Source: Marsupella aquatica
Taxonomy: Eukaryota; Marchantiophyta
Length of the DNA: 64,000 nucleotides
NCBI GenBank assembly: GCA_973895155.1
Contig: OZ316892.1
Span: 15,562,001 to 15,626,000, forward strand
Direction: 5' to 3'
Shown here: positions 32,160 to 43,215 of the stretch, piece by piece
How the letters are laid out: every line of letters starts with the position of its first letter
Position numbering within the stretch: position 1 is the first letter of the stretch
Position numbers and translations under genes: made by a program
The notes under the pieces: generated by a model
What the model saw: only the letters and a program-made list of their open reading frames with translations
Databases searched by the model: none
Told to the model about the DNA's origin: nothing

Positions 32160-35100
32160 ATGGGCAGTATGTTGAGAGCCGCCTCATGGAATGTGTGTGG
32201 GCTTTGTGAGCCCAACACAAAGAATGCGGTGAAAAATTGGATTGAATCTCGGAAGGAAAGGTTGGACATTTTAGCACTGCAAGAAATTAAAGCTGACCAG
32301 TTTAGGCTTGATATTGCGTTGAGAGTAATTATGCCTGCGTATCAGTGTGTCACTTCAATCCCCGAGGAGGGACGTGGAGGCACTTCCCTTCTGATACACC
32401 CTGCCATATATTAAAGTGGTAACTTCAGGCACAGTGGATCTCGGGCGAGCAGCATGGGCATTAGTAGAGTTGGAAGAATGCAATTTTGGTGTAGTGAGCG
32501 TGTATGCTCCTAATTCCCCCATAAGGAGGGTTATTCTTTGGAATGAATTAAAGCTGCTGCTGCCCCAGGCAAACTGGATTGTTTGTGGGGACTTTAATAT
32601 GACTGAGAGGCGGGTAGATTCTACTGGGAATTCTCCTTTTATCAGGGGCCGAGAAGCTAAGTTTTGGCGATTCTTTAAGGTGAGATTTAATTTGGTGGAT
32701 GCAATACTTTTGAAGGGAGCAGCAAATGGGGCATGTTTCACTTGGCGCAGAAATAGGAACGGGAGCATGGTCCAATCCCGGCTGGACAGGTTCTATTTCA
32801 GTGATAATGGAGACTGGATCGAACAGCTGCTGGAGCTTGAGCATGACGGTGGTTTGGCCCTCTCGGATCATGACCCTATTGTGATTTGTGTGCGATTGGT
32901 TGATGGTCTGCGGGGGGACTACCCTCGGAAAAGGATTAGACTCTTTAAGGCAAATCCGACACTATTGCTGATTGATGGTATAGTGGAGGCTTTGCAAGCG
33001 ACATGGTATGAAGGAAAAGGGGACTGCTCTGAACCGATACTGGCTTTTGACAAGGCTAGCAGGAACTTGAGACGAGTGTACATGGTGAAGCAGGCTTTGC
33101 AAGAGGAAGAGATGCTACTATTGCGAAATCAGCTACGGGTGCTGAAGGTGGCGATTATGGAAGAGAGTTCAGAAAATGAACTGCAGGAGTACATTGAAAT
33201 GGAAGACCTATTACACGCAGCGGAACTAGAGGAGGCACATAGAGTAAGACGGCTGGCAAGAATCAAGTGGCTAGGGGAGGGAGAGGAACCCTCTCGATTT
33301 TACTTCGCAATGGTAAAGGCAAAGCGGGAACGGGAGGCGATGAAGAACTTAATGTTAGAGGGAGGGACGGTGATCACAGATGCGGGGATGATAATGAGAG
33401 AAGTTGAAAAGGTGTGCATTGAACTGTATGCTCCCACTACTCAAGAGAGGGGAAATACTCTTAGGGAACGTAACAGACTGCTTGAGCACACTTGGGCTTC
33501 TTTATCCACTGTGGAGATTGCAAGGCTGGAGGGGCTGCCAAGTGCTAAGGAAATCCAAGAGGTGCTTTGGGTACTCCCAAAAGATAAAGCCCCTGGCCCG
33601 GATGGACTTTCGGTGGAGGTATACCAGGCATGTTGGGAATTCATGAAAGAGGATCTGGTCACCATGGTACAAGAGTTCTGGCTGACTGGGAAGCTGGCAA
33701 GTGGGATCAAAGAGGGGACGATTAAGTTCATACCCGAGAAGCTTGATAAGAGAATGTTGAAGGATTGGAGACCTTTAACTATGCTGAACACCATATACAA
33801 GCTGATTGCTAAAATATTGGCACTTCGATTAATCAGGGTTCTGCCACAACTTATCAGCCCGCAGCAGACAGGCTTTATCCCCGGGAGAAATATTTTGGAA
33901 AACATTTTGCTGGCCTGGTTAACCTTTGACTGGCTGAAAAATAGGAAGCATGAGGCACTATTTCTTAAGCTAGATTTTGAGAAGGCGTTCGATAGAGTAG
34001 ATCATGATTACATATGGGAGATGATGCATCTGTTAGGCATAAGCAGCAATTTTATTAAATTGGTAGAGGCACTGTTGATGAATTCAACGTCAAGGATTTA
34101 CCTAAATGGGATGGTATCCACTGAGATTGAACTTAAAAGGGGAGTCAGACAGGGCTATCCCCTATCACCGCTCCTGTTTGTAATCTCCACGCAGCCGCTA
34201 ATGGACTTCATGGATGCAGAACTAGCTATGGGTAGACTTGCAGGGATACAGGTTTCAGAGGCACTTACAATTTGTTATCGTTTCTTTGCGGATGATTTGG
34301 GGGTGTTTACGCCTGCCATGAAGAGGAATTTTCAACAGGTTACTGCAGTAATTGAGTGCTATGAAGCTGCCACGGGGGCCCGACTCAACTTGAGGAAATC
34401 GATAATAATCCCGGTTGTTCTGGGGGACATACCGAGATGGCTCAGGGACACGGGATGTATGATCAGTGGAAGGGGGGAGTTACAAAAATACCTTGGGGCT
34501 CCATTAGGCGTTGACTTGAAGACTGAGCAGCTGCACAGCTTTGTCTAGGACAAAATTGGACAGAGACTATCCTCATGGGCTAACAAGCTTTTGACATTCA
34601 CAGGACAATCGCTGCTGGTGCAACACATCCTACAGGCTATCCCGGTTTATCACTCCATGTTCCTCAAAGCATCCTCTGGATTGGCAAGGAAAATGATGGC
34701 GCTGTGTAGAGACTTCTTATGGGGATAATGCAGAGGGGGGCCAGTGGGTGCCATTGGTATCTTGGGCCAGGCTGTCCCGCCCATAGACTGAGGGGGGGTT
34801 GGGGATTAAGGACTTTAGGAGTCACTCGGATGTGCTGCTGGCTAAATGGTTCACTGGATTGCTTGATCACCCTGAGTCAGAATGGGCTTGTATGTTTGCG
34901 GAAAATTTAAATCTGATCGGATGGACAAATTACAAAGTGGTAAGACAAAACAAATACTCTTTTTGGGACAAGATGTTGCTCTGCAGTCCGGGGGCACTCC
35001 ATGGATTGGCTTACACGGGAGGACTCTGGAAGGCATGGGATTTGCTGCGGTCAAATCTGATATTCTGTCCAACGAATAGGATACCGGGGAGGTGGTCGGT

Positions 35101-36050
35101 TGGGGATGTACTCCGGTGCCTGAAGGGCTTTCAGTCTTGGAGCAACGCGGATATGGCTGCTACCACGGTGAACTGTGGGAGACTGGGTATAAGATGTATA
35201 CAAGACCTCTGGTCGGAGGACAGACAGGAGTGGCAAAGGATGGAAGGACGATGGGAGCATCTAAGGGGACTCACACCTGAGCACCTGACTCTAGGCAGGA
35301 ATTTTATGGAGGCCTTGTATGAAATTGCACATTGTGAGTGGAGATATGAACCAGGACCCGATTGCTGGTGCTGGGCTGATAATTCTGCCCCTTTGAAGTG
35401 CTTCAAGCTCCCCAATCGGAGGGCTTACCACCTACTTCGACCTGTGCTGGGGGATGCGCCCAGTCTGGTACAGGTAAGACTGAGATGGAATGGAATGTGT
35501 GCTGGGCAGGTATGTGGGCGGCAAGCATGTCACTGCGGGCCAAGACCTTCATGTGGAGAGTAATAGCTTCGGGGCTGTTTACTGGGGTGAGGGCGGTTAA
35601 GATTGGTCAAGAAAGTGGGGATTGCAAGCTATGCCCGGGAATACTAGAGTCCATTCCGCACTTTTTATGGATTGCCCACATGCATAGAAATGTTGGGCAC
35701 TCTGTGCACAAGGCTTTGGGGGAATCTTTGTTGGATACGCGGGGGGATTGATTGGGCTGGTGGATTCTGCAATTGGAAGGCGCCACAACAAGACTGTTAT
35801 GATGGTAGTGCTTTTTCAGATGTTGTGGGCTTTGTGGCTGGGGCGGAATGAGCACATGTTCCAGGTTGATGGGAGTAGGAAGTTAGACTTCAGATTCATA
35901 CTGTCGGAAGCAGCGGATCATGTCTCTGCTGTTTTAATTACATTGCCAGTTTGTAACCGAAAAACTCGATTACTGAGGGCTAAGGAAATGATTAATAGGG
36001 AACGGATTGCATGGATGAGGCATAGGGATGTATGGATCACTTCAGGATAG
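32160..36050 (+). pseudogene. LINE-3 ORF2: endonuclease, reverse transcriptase, zf-RVT
   Basis: Nearly full-length. APE-type endonuclease: MLRAASWNVCGL, LDILALQEIKAD, a shift at about 32412, then VSVYAPNSP, WIVCGDFNMTERR and LSDHDPIVICV (catalytic Asp/His). Spacer helix and RIKWLGEGEEPSRFYF. RT: LPKDKAPGPDGLSVEVY, LKDWRPLTMLNTIYKLIAK, QQTGFIPGRNILENILLAW, LKLDFEKAFDRVDHDYIWE, GVRQGYPLSPLLFVISTQP, YRFFADDLGVF (about 34290). A TAG at 34546-34548, more stops to about 34800, then the C-terminal third in broken frames (KTFMWRVIASGLFTGVRAVK, CKLCPGILESIPHFLWIAH, LFQMLWALWLGRNEHMF). The 710-residue central frame is open, so decay is moderate. Confidence 0.9.
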
Positions 36051-36249
36051 GACAATATGATCTAGGGGAATTCTGGTGGGAAGATAGGATGACAGCAGTA
36101 GCTGCTTGCCTGGCTGTTTGGGGGGGCTGTTTGCATATGTGGCGCTTGTGACCCGCCTTGGGGTCTGGGCCATCTGGTCTGGGTTACTTTTTGGCTCTTT
36201 TTGCTGTTTTGTGCTCGGAATTATCTTTTGGTTCTGTCTGTGTCCTCTG

Positions 36250-36266
36250 CCACGGGGTTTTCGTGG
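36250..36266 (+). promoter_or_regulatory. LINE-3 3'-end hairpin with compensatory changes
   Basis: CCACG and CGTGG pair around GGGTTTT. Relative to the CCCGTG/CGCGGG stem of LINE-2 and -4, both sides changed so that pairing is kept. Confidence 0.65.
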
Positions 36267-36304
36267 CCACCATTTAAAAAAAATATATACAAAATGTTGT
36301 AAGG

Positions 36305-37945
36305 AATATGGTGAATGAGAACCGTGGTGACTTTTGAATTTATCAAGGAAGGCTCACCAAAGGTTGCATCTACATCCACATTGCAACCTACTACAAGGAA
36401 AAGCTAGAGGGAGAAGCCTACAACACAGGAATCTACTAGTCAAAGACCTGTGCCTTCCTATGTTGGACAATAGTCAGGATGTTGGACTTGTGGTGGGGAT
36501 CATGTACAAAGATATTGTTCGGATAATGAGAGGGGAGGTAATCCATTGGGTATCAATCATTGATATCAGTGGCCCCTTTTTTTTAAAATCTCAGAGACCT
36601 CTCCGAGATGGCGACAATTTTTTTGGGCAACCTTGGTGGTACTTTGTTGGACCTCAAGGTAGGTACCATCAGTTGCCAATTAAGCATTCTGATAGATCCA
36701 TGACCGCATTCTGGGGAATTGATTCTTATGGCAAAGATTATTTGTATCAGTGGTTGTTCTTACCATTTGGGTTGAAGAATGCACCAACTGAATATCAAAG
36801 AGTCATGGATCAAATTAATTCTTATAGGTTTGGATTTTGTGAGATGTTACATTGACGACATTTTGGTCTATTCTTCTACTGTGGAAGAATATTAGAGGCA
36901 CTTGCAGATTGTGTCGGAGAGATTGAGAGAACATGGGTTGAAACTCCATCCTGGCAAGTGTAAGTTCTTCCAAGACAAAATTGAGTATTTGGGCCACACT
37001 ATCTACCCAGGAGGATTGGGTGCGCAAGAGACTAAGGTGAAGGCCATTACATAGATATCTTGTCCTATTGATGTGAGTAGAGTTTGTGCATTCTTGGGAT
37101 TGGCTAGCTATTATAGGCAGTATGTTAAAGGATTTAGCCAGTTTGCTAAACCTTTAACCATACTCACTAAGTTGGATCATGAATGGATTTGGGGTGACAA
37201 CCAAGAACATGCTTTCCAAGAGTTGAAGGAAAGATTGGCGTCAACACCTATGTTGAGAAGACTTGTTTTGGGACAACCATTTCAGCTAGACACTAATTGG
37301 AGTGGAGTAGGACTTGGAGCAGTGCTGACTCAGAAGGATGATGAGGGGAATGAGCTTGTTGTGGCATATGCTAGTAGATCAAATAATTCAGTAAAGGCTA
37401 AGTATAGCTCTTATGAGGGAGAGTGTTTGGCAGTAGTGTAAGTTGTGGCACACTTCCATTGCTATTTGTTTGGTAATCCGTTCACCTTGATCATCAGCCC
37501 CTCAAGTGGTTAATGGAGTCTAACAAGCTTACATGGAATTAAGCTTTCACGATGGGCATTGTTGTTACAAGAGTATGATTTTCACGTTGTACATAGGCTT
37601 GGTAAAATCAACTTGGATGCGAATGGGTTGAGCCATAATCCATGTACTAGTCAAGAGGATGAGATTGGAGCTTGATTGCATGATGAGTCAGATAAGGAGA
37701 GTGTGTCAGGATGACAATGCATCTTCCTTTCTTTGTTGGGTTCCAACATGTAGTGCATTTGTGGACTCTACTTCATTGGATGGGGTAGACCTTGAGTCTT
37801 CAGATTTGAACATTTATTGATGAGGTAGTTTTTGGACAGCAAGATATTCACAATGATGAGAGGGTGTTGGAATATCTGGGTGGTGGCTCCATTGTCGGCA
37901 ATTGTGATGCTAAGGAGCAAGATAGGGTTCTACAAAGAGCCAAGA
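36305..37945 (+). pseudogene. Gypsy-2 CCHC knuckle, RT and RNase H (internally deleted)
   Basis: Starts with the gag C-terminal tail, the two TAG codons shared with Gypsy-1 (36405-36407 and 36471-36473) and the first knuckle CWTCGGDHVQRYC. At about 36530-36640 a junction with a T-rich stretch jumps to the RT palm: GRYHQLPIKHSDRSMTAFWG, YLYQWLFLPFGLKNAP. The YIDD region around 36850 is frameshifted. Frame 37073-37441 gives VCAFLGLASYYRQYVKGFSQ, LDTNWSGVGLGAVLTQ and YASRSNNSVKAKYSSYEGEC; later NLDANGLSHNPC and VLEYLGGGSIVGNCDAKEQD. It ends at about 37945. Protease, DNMT and the RT N-terminus are missing. Confidence 0.9.
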
Positions 37946-39100
37946 ATCAGATTCACGATTGGACCTTCACATTCTTGGTCCTTTGGACCCCTCCTTGTTT
38001 TTTTTGTTATGTATTTACCATGTTGCTTCTGTTTCTTTGAGTACGGGACCCCTAGTCAAGTTCTTTCAGATTACATTTTTTCCCAAAGGAGGTCGGATGT
38101 GTTGAATTTGGGCTGGGTAAGGGTTTTTGGGTTTACATGGGGAGCATGTGAATTAATTGATTGGGTTGGATAGGGGAACCAAGGGTTGTAGTCACTTTTT
38201 GTGTACGTTGTCGAATATACCAGGTTTGTTTTTGGGTGATACATACCTCAATGGGATGGCAAGCATGTAGTGGATGTGCCCTCTTGCAACTTCCTTCTTC
38301 GCGTATACCATTTTGGGGTTTGTTCATGACTTTGTATTTTTTTGTATAATTGAACTATGGTTGTGGATGCATGCTTAATTTATTTATCTTACTCGGGATC
38401 TTACTACTGTAGTACCCTATCACGCCAAAAGTGGTGGGTCATCCTATTACAAAATCACTTTTGGAGGGAACATTCCATGACCATTGGATTTATAACCTCT
38501 TTTATCCCAACCTTTCATTAGTAAAAAAATAATCTCTTAACCCAAAGCATACAAGACAAAGTATTTTGATATGCACAAAGATTCTCTAAGAGGGGAATGA
38601 TTGCATAAGCTCTATGTGAGTGCCATGTGTTGCCATTGGAATGGGGCACTTGGGACACCATTATGAGGGGATAGGGACTAGGAGACATGGAGTCCAAAGT
38701 AGGGAGGGGAATTAATGATGCACCATGATGCCTAGCCAGGAATCACTAGGCCATGTAAAATGGCAAAACCGAGTGGTATACACTAAAACCATTAGTATAA
38801 GGAGGAAAAACGAGAAAATGTAAACAATTAAGGGTATCCATGGAACCCAAGCCAAGGCCAAGAGTAATAGGCACAATGGCAACCAAGGGGCACGATTAGG
38901 GTTAGGGTACGCTAAGCACCGGTGGCTGCAAGTAATCAACAACCAAGTCAGGCAACGGCAAGCCGGAGGGGGGGAAGGAAGGTTCACCAAGGATGACGGC
39001 TCATTCGCAAATATTGATCGAGCAGATTGTAGGAGGAGAAGCCAACGACTGTTAGCTGCTTAGGTGAACACTGTGGGCGGAAGCAGATACCAAGCATCAA
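37946..39100. other. No gene recognised
   Basis: AT-rich plus some GC-rich stretches; short ORFs only. Nothing supports a gene. Confidence 0.5.
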
Positions 39101-39539
39101 CACAAGGTGGGAATGAGCAACATCAATCAAGCTGCACACATCTGGGGATGCCTGTTCGAACGGGCAACTAAGTACATTGGAACATATGAGGACGAGAACG
39201 AGGAGAGAGTAGCCCAAGAACAACAAGAGCTTGCTTGGCTATGGGAATTGTAGAAGTTTGCCTTCCTAGGAGGAGAGCTCATCAAGGCTGAGTTCTTGTG
39301 GACACCTACTGCCAATCAACTCGATGATCTTTTGTTTCAAAAGAACAGAATCATTGACATTCGAGAGGCCATCAACCACTGCAACAACAAACATTGGGAC
39401 CTAAAAGGTTGCACGGAGGCATGGACAAAAGCAACAGTACTAGGGGAGTCGGCAAGAGCGGCCAAAATGAAAAGGAAGATTACCTACAACAAAGAAACCA
39501 CCCCGGCCAAAAGAACAAGGTCAGAACTAGACTCTTGAC

Positions 39540-40308
39540 TCTAGAATTTTTGGGCAAAGTGGGACGGCAGACGACATCTACACTGGACGGGCTTGCCGTA
39601 GTTGGGCAGTGGAGGTGGTCGGATAAACCTGAAACACTGAGGAAATTCACTTTACCAAATGCCCGAACTTACCAGCTGCTCCGACCCAAAGGGTTTGATT
39701 ACACAAGGCTTAACCGAATATGGCAAACGGCACTCTCGGAGTTGGAATGGAACAAAGTATGGCTATCGATGTGGACCTCAGACCTACCATTGAAATCCTG
39801 CACATTTGTCTGGAGAGTTTTGGCTCAAGGCCTATTCACCGGTACCCGAGCTCTCAGAATTGGGAAGAGTGACGGATTGTGCCTGATCTGCCCCTCAAAA
39901 ATGGAATCCATCCCGCATTTCTTCTTCAAATGTCAATTTGCACATAGGTGCTGGAATCTAGTGCTGCAGTCTTTCCCTGGCAGTATAATTTGGCCTCCAG
40001 TAGAAGTCCTGCAACTGATTGACCAATTTAAAGGCCCCAGGTTCACACACACTGTGGTAGCATTTGTAGTATACCAGGTTCTGTGGGCTCTATGGACCGC
40101 CAGGAATGAGCATCTTTTTAATCCCCGGTCTAGTAGATCCTTCAATCTGAATCTAGTGCTTTCAGAAACGGAGGACCAAATACGGGGACTTTGCGAGTCC
40201 TTTGGCCCCAACCGCAAGCACTCGCGGCTGCTTCTTGCCAAGGACGCTGTGGCACTGGAGAGACGGCGGTGGATGGGCCGAAGGGACGCCTATGTAACCT
40301 GGCAATAG
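39540..40308 (+). pseudogene. LINE-4 ORF2 C-terminal fragment
   Basis: Open from the insertion point to TAG at 40306-40308. Motifs: YQLLRPKGFDYTRLNRIWQT, WTSDLPLKSCTFVWRVLAQG, LFTGTRALRIGKSDGLCLIC, zf-RVT CLICPSKMESIPHFFFKCQF, VAFVVYQVLWALWTARNEHL and a basic tail ALERRRWMGRRDAYVTW. No stops in 250 codons, so a relatively recent insertion. No catalytic domain. Confidence 0.85.
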
Positions 40309-40557
40309 CATTAGCACTCATTTCCTACTTGTCTCTTAGCATGCCTGCATTATTGCTAGTAGACTACTGCCTGCCCCTAGTTAGGGTTACCTTTGGGCAT
40401 GCCTGCCGGTATCTCCGCTCTAGTTATAGGATAATGCTCTTTTAGTCTCATAATTAGAATTTTGCTAGATGTACTATGGCATTGTTGAGTGAGGCTGATG
40501 GTACTCTTGCTTTTTGGGCCCTTGGCATCTCTTGTACTGGCTGTTTTGGCCTCCCTT

Positions 40558-40575
40558 CCCGTGGGGTTTCGCGGG
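40558..40575 (+). promoter_or_regulatory. LINE-4 3'-end hairpin
   Basis: CCCGTG/CGCGGG stem around GGGTTT, about 45 bp before the A-rich end. Confidence 0.65.
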
Positions 40576-41505
40576 TTATACTGTTAAATTGCCATAAAAA
40601 GGTGGAAAAAGAAAAAGAAAAAAGAACAAGGTCAGCGGCATCTAGAAAGTTGGCCAAGCAAGGAAGACAGAGGCAGGAGGAAGCCAAGGAACTAGAGGTC
40701 GACCCAGTCAATGCCATGCCTACCAGAGATGATACATGGAAGGGTTGGGCGACGGTCATACTACAGGCAGTGCAGTTACATTTTGCACGGGAGGAGAATG
40801 CATGTTTTACAGCCATGCAGTCTAGAAAGTACCAAGGCTTCATGGCCCGATCGGGCTTGGAGACCTTTGTTAGATTATCGTGGCTGAAACCGGAGGTGTC
40901 AAAATCAAACTTGTTGGAATTCGTGGGATCATGGGATCACAAGTTGAATGCAACCAAGGTCTATGGGAGGGAATTCTATCTCACTCCCAAGGCTTGCCAA
41001 TAGGCAACAAGACCAAGGTAGACACCCAAAAGAACTTGTCGGACAAGGAGTTTAGATGGTTCCATCATCAAAGAATGGCTTCTTTCGGAACACTTGCACC
41101 AACCCGCACATTGGAGAAATGATTGATTTCTTGCGGGTGACAATGCATTTCAACCTGACAAGGTCAGAGATTGGCAAGGCATAGGTCTACTTGGCAAAGA
41201 GGCCAGACCCAAGCCAGGACTACAATGGGTACCTCCTCACCCAACTGAAGAAAATCTTGAAAGAGGAACAACAAGTGATAGGCCAGGGGAGCATGTCCCG
41301 ACTTGGTTATCAAATGCCGTTGTTGTGCCGGTATGCTCGAAGTCAAACCTTTGCACCAGTACTCCCCCTGCAGGCAAGGGCACCAAAAGAGGAGTTGGGG
41401 CCGAGGCCGGCAGCAAGAAAGCCCAAACCGCCCGGCAACCCCACAATAGCGCAAATCTTTAGGCCGACGTCGGAACCCATGCCGATGCAGCAACTAGCTA
41501 TGTAG

Positions 41506-42225
41506 AGCCTCTTGTAGATGCTGCAGAAGGAGAAGCTTGCAATTGCGGCACATGCATAAGTACAGGGCATTGTTGGGGAGGGAGACACCACAAGACCGAC
41601 CAGAGCAGATCCCTTTGACATGGCCGTAGAGAGAAGGAGGCCGAAAAGTGAGTCGGGGATGCGGATATACGTGGGAGCCTCGAGTCCAAAACCCAAGGGA
41701 CAAGGGCCCAAGGTTCCCAGTCATGAGGAGGAGAGGGAAAGGCAGGTGTGGGAGCCGAAGCAAAGACCAGCACCCATGCACAGTCTTCGGCAGGATGTCG
41801 CATTTGCGGCTAGTCCAAGAGAGGACCCATAGGGACTAGTACTCCAGGCCGGAAGGGAGGGCGTGGAGGAATACAACGATGATGACTTCGACTACGGGTT
41901 GGATTGTTCTGTACCAAGGATGCGGACCTGTGGCCACTTCATCCCCATACTTTCAAGAGTGGTTTGTGAGGACCCAACATAGTAGAGAAGCCTAGAGTCT
42001 CCCCCACTAGACGTCCCTCCTCCGAATTATAATGGGAGAAAACAGGCCAACCGAGAGTTGCAGGAGCAACTCAGAGATCTGAAGAGGGCAACCTTGACCA
42101 AGGAGAAGAATTTACCAGGCGGAGGATGGCCAAAGGACATTCAGCGGCTTGTAGAAGACCAAGTCGGGGCCCCTACCCACGTTTGACGAGATTCAAAAGG
42201 CGCCGTAGGAACAAAGACTGCGTTG
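41506..42225 (+). other. Degenerate coding-like DNA, no gene recognised
   Basis: GC-rich, several short plus-strand frames with Pro/Lys/Glu-rich composition (41620-41839) and a conspicuous acidic stretch YNDDDFDYGLDCSV around 41870. It may be the decayed tail of the preceding ORF. Nothing firm. Confidence 0.3.
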
Positions 42226-43215
42226 GGATATGTCGGTGTCATGATAATTCACTTATTCATGATGAAATCACTACCACTAAGTATATTATTAAGTATATAG
42301 GTTAGATTTATATTTTGTTACGGGATAACTAAATAGTTTGACTATTACTTATGTGCATGCAAGGTAAGCAACTATGCAAACCACAAGATGCATGCACAAA
42401 TTATTTGGATGCATGTGTAAATTGTTTTATTTGCATGCAATAGTTATTTTTGCACATGCAAGGTAAGCAAATGTGCAAGCCACAAGATGCATGCATGCAC
42501 AATTATTTTAGATGCATGCATTAGTTATTTTACTTGTATGCATTATTTGTTTTGATTGCAATAATATTAGCACACATTTCTACGTTGGATGTGTGCCACT
42601 TGGCTTTCATCCAAGCATTTGGGTGTAATCCATGCCCTCTTGGATTCAATATAAATAAAGTGGTGAGGGACACTCTCTCCGCATTCTCATATTTTGATAA
42701 TTTCTGCATCAAAGTGATTCTTTTTTCTTTTCTCATCTTTTTTCTATTCTTTGCCTTATGTACATAGTAGTTGGGCATGATTTGGCTCAGATAACAAAAG
42801 AATGAGTGATAGACTTATAGATGGGATCTTAGGGAACAAGGTCTCTTTAAAAACTTAGGGGTGGGGCATCCTTTGGCTCGAATAGCAAAGGAATAAAAGA
42901 GTCATTATGAACCCAGGAGGGAAAGATATCCCTAATCTTCCCCTTCGTAACCCATTTTTGGTTAGAGTCCATTTTTTAGACAAGCCATCCATGAGACAAT
43001 ATTTAACTTATCACTTTGAAGCTCAATTTACAACTGCTATTATGAGTTCTAATGAGCCAATAGTATACCAGGTAATGTCTTACCAAGAGGAGTGAGAGTG
43101 CATTATCTTTGTCCTTTATTGAAGTCATGAATCTAAATAGGAGTCCAAATGACATTCCTATTTTATTTTTTCTTGGAGATATTAGAATCATATGTCTATA
43201 CTTGCGGATCATCTT
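42226..43215. repeat. AT-rich insertion with imperfect tandem repeat (possible LTR)
   Basis: Composition switches sharply at about 42226 (TGTCGGTGTCATGATAATTC) and back near 43230. It contains two imperfect units of about 115 bp at 42352-42540, built around GCATGCAAGGTAAGCAA and CACAAGATGCATGCA, then a TATAAATAAA at about 42648 and a repeated TTTGGCTCRRATARCAAA at about 42779 and 42875. LTR-like, but no partner LTR or PBS was found. Confidence 0.4.

Larger units (their letters stand above)
25059..36304 (+). mobile_element. 11.2-kb insertion: degenerate plant-transposon ORF plus LINE-3
   Basis: Bounded by a 16-bp TSD AATATGGTGAATGAGA at 25043-25058 and 36305-36320; the gag frame of Gypsy-2 resumes beyond it exactly where Gypsy-1 predicts. 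The right end is a LINE 3' end (hairpin then A-rich tail at 36276-36296), and a 16-bp TSD is typical of LINE insertion. The left 5 kb (25059 to about 30150) is GC-rich and carries a promoter-like region and a long ORF not known from LINEs. Either it belongs to a long LINE, was carried along, or is another element nested near the LINE's 5' end. Confidence 0.85.
18070..37945 (+). mobile_element. Gypsy-2: internally deleted Ty3/gypsy copy split by LINE insertions
   Basis: The element survives as three collinear pieces: leader and gag start (about 18070-19405), gag body (24260-25058) and CCHC plus RT-RNase H (36305-37945). Removing the insertions at their TSDs restores continuous homology to Gypsy-1. 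Between the first CCHC knuckle (about 36500) and the RT palm (about 36640) roughly 2.9 kb is missing compared with Gypsy-1, including the second knuckle, protease, DNMT and N-terminal RT. Homology to Gypsy-1 ends at about 37945, in the integrase linker. No 3' LTR is visible. Confidence 0.85.
39525..40619 (+). mobile_element. LINE-4, 5'-truncated LINE
   Basis: 16-bp TSD AAAAGAACAAGGTCAG at 39509-39524 and 40620-40635. Contains only the last 255 codons of ORF2 and the 3' UTR; close relative of LINE-1 (QWRWSDKPETLRKFTLPNAR against QWRWSDKPEALRRFTLPNAR). Confidence 0.92.
39115..41505 (+). pseudogene. Unknown degenerate ORF split by LINE-4
   Basis: Not recognised. Before LINE-4: AAHIWGCLFERATKYIGTYE, ELAWLWEL*KFAFLGGELIK, FLWTPTANQLDDLLFQKNRI and a basic stretch ending TTPAKRTR. 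After removal of LINE-4 at its TSD the frame continues SAASRKLAKQGRQRQEEAKE, DDTWKGWATVILQAVQLHFA, FMARSGLETFVRLSWLKPEV and GREFYLTP. After stops it resumes near 41110 (MIDFLRVTMHFNLTRSEIGK, a TAG, then RPDPSQDYNGYLLTQLKKIL) and ends with a Pro-rich tail at 41505. Trp/Leu-rich helices and basic segments suggest a gag-like or DNA-binding transposon protein, but this is a guess. Confidence 0.4.
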
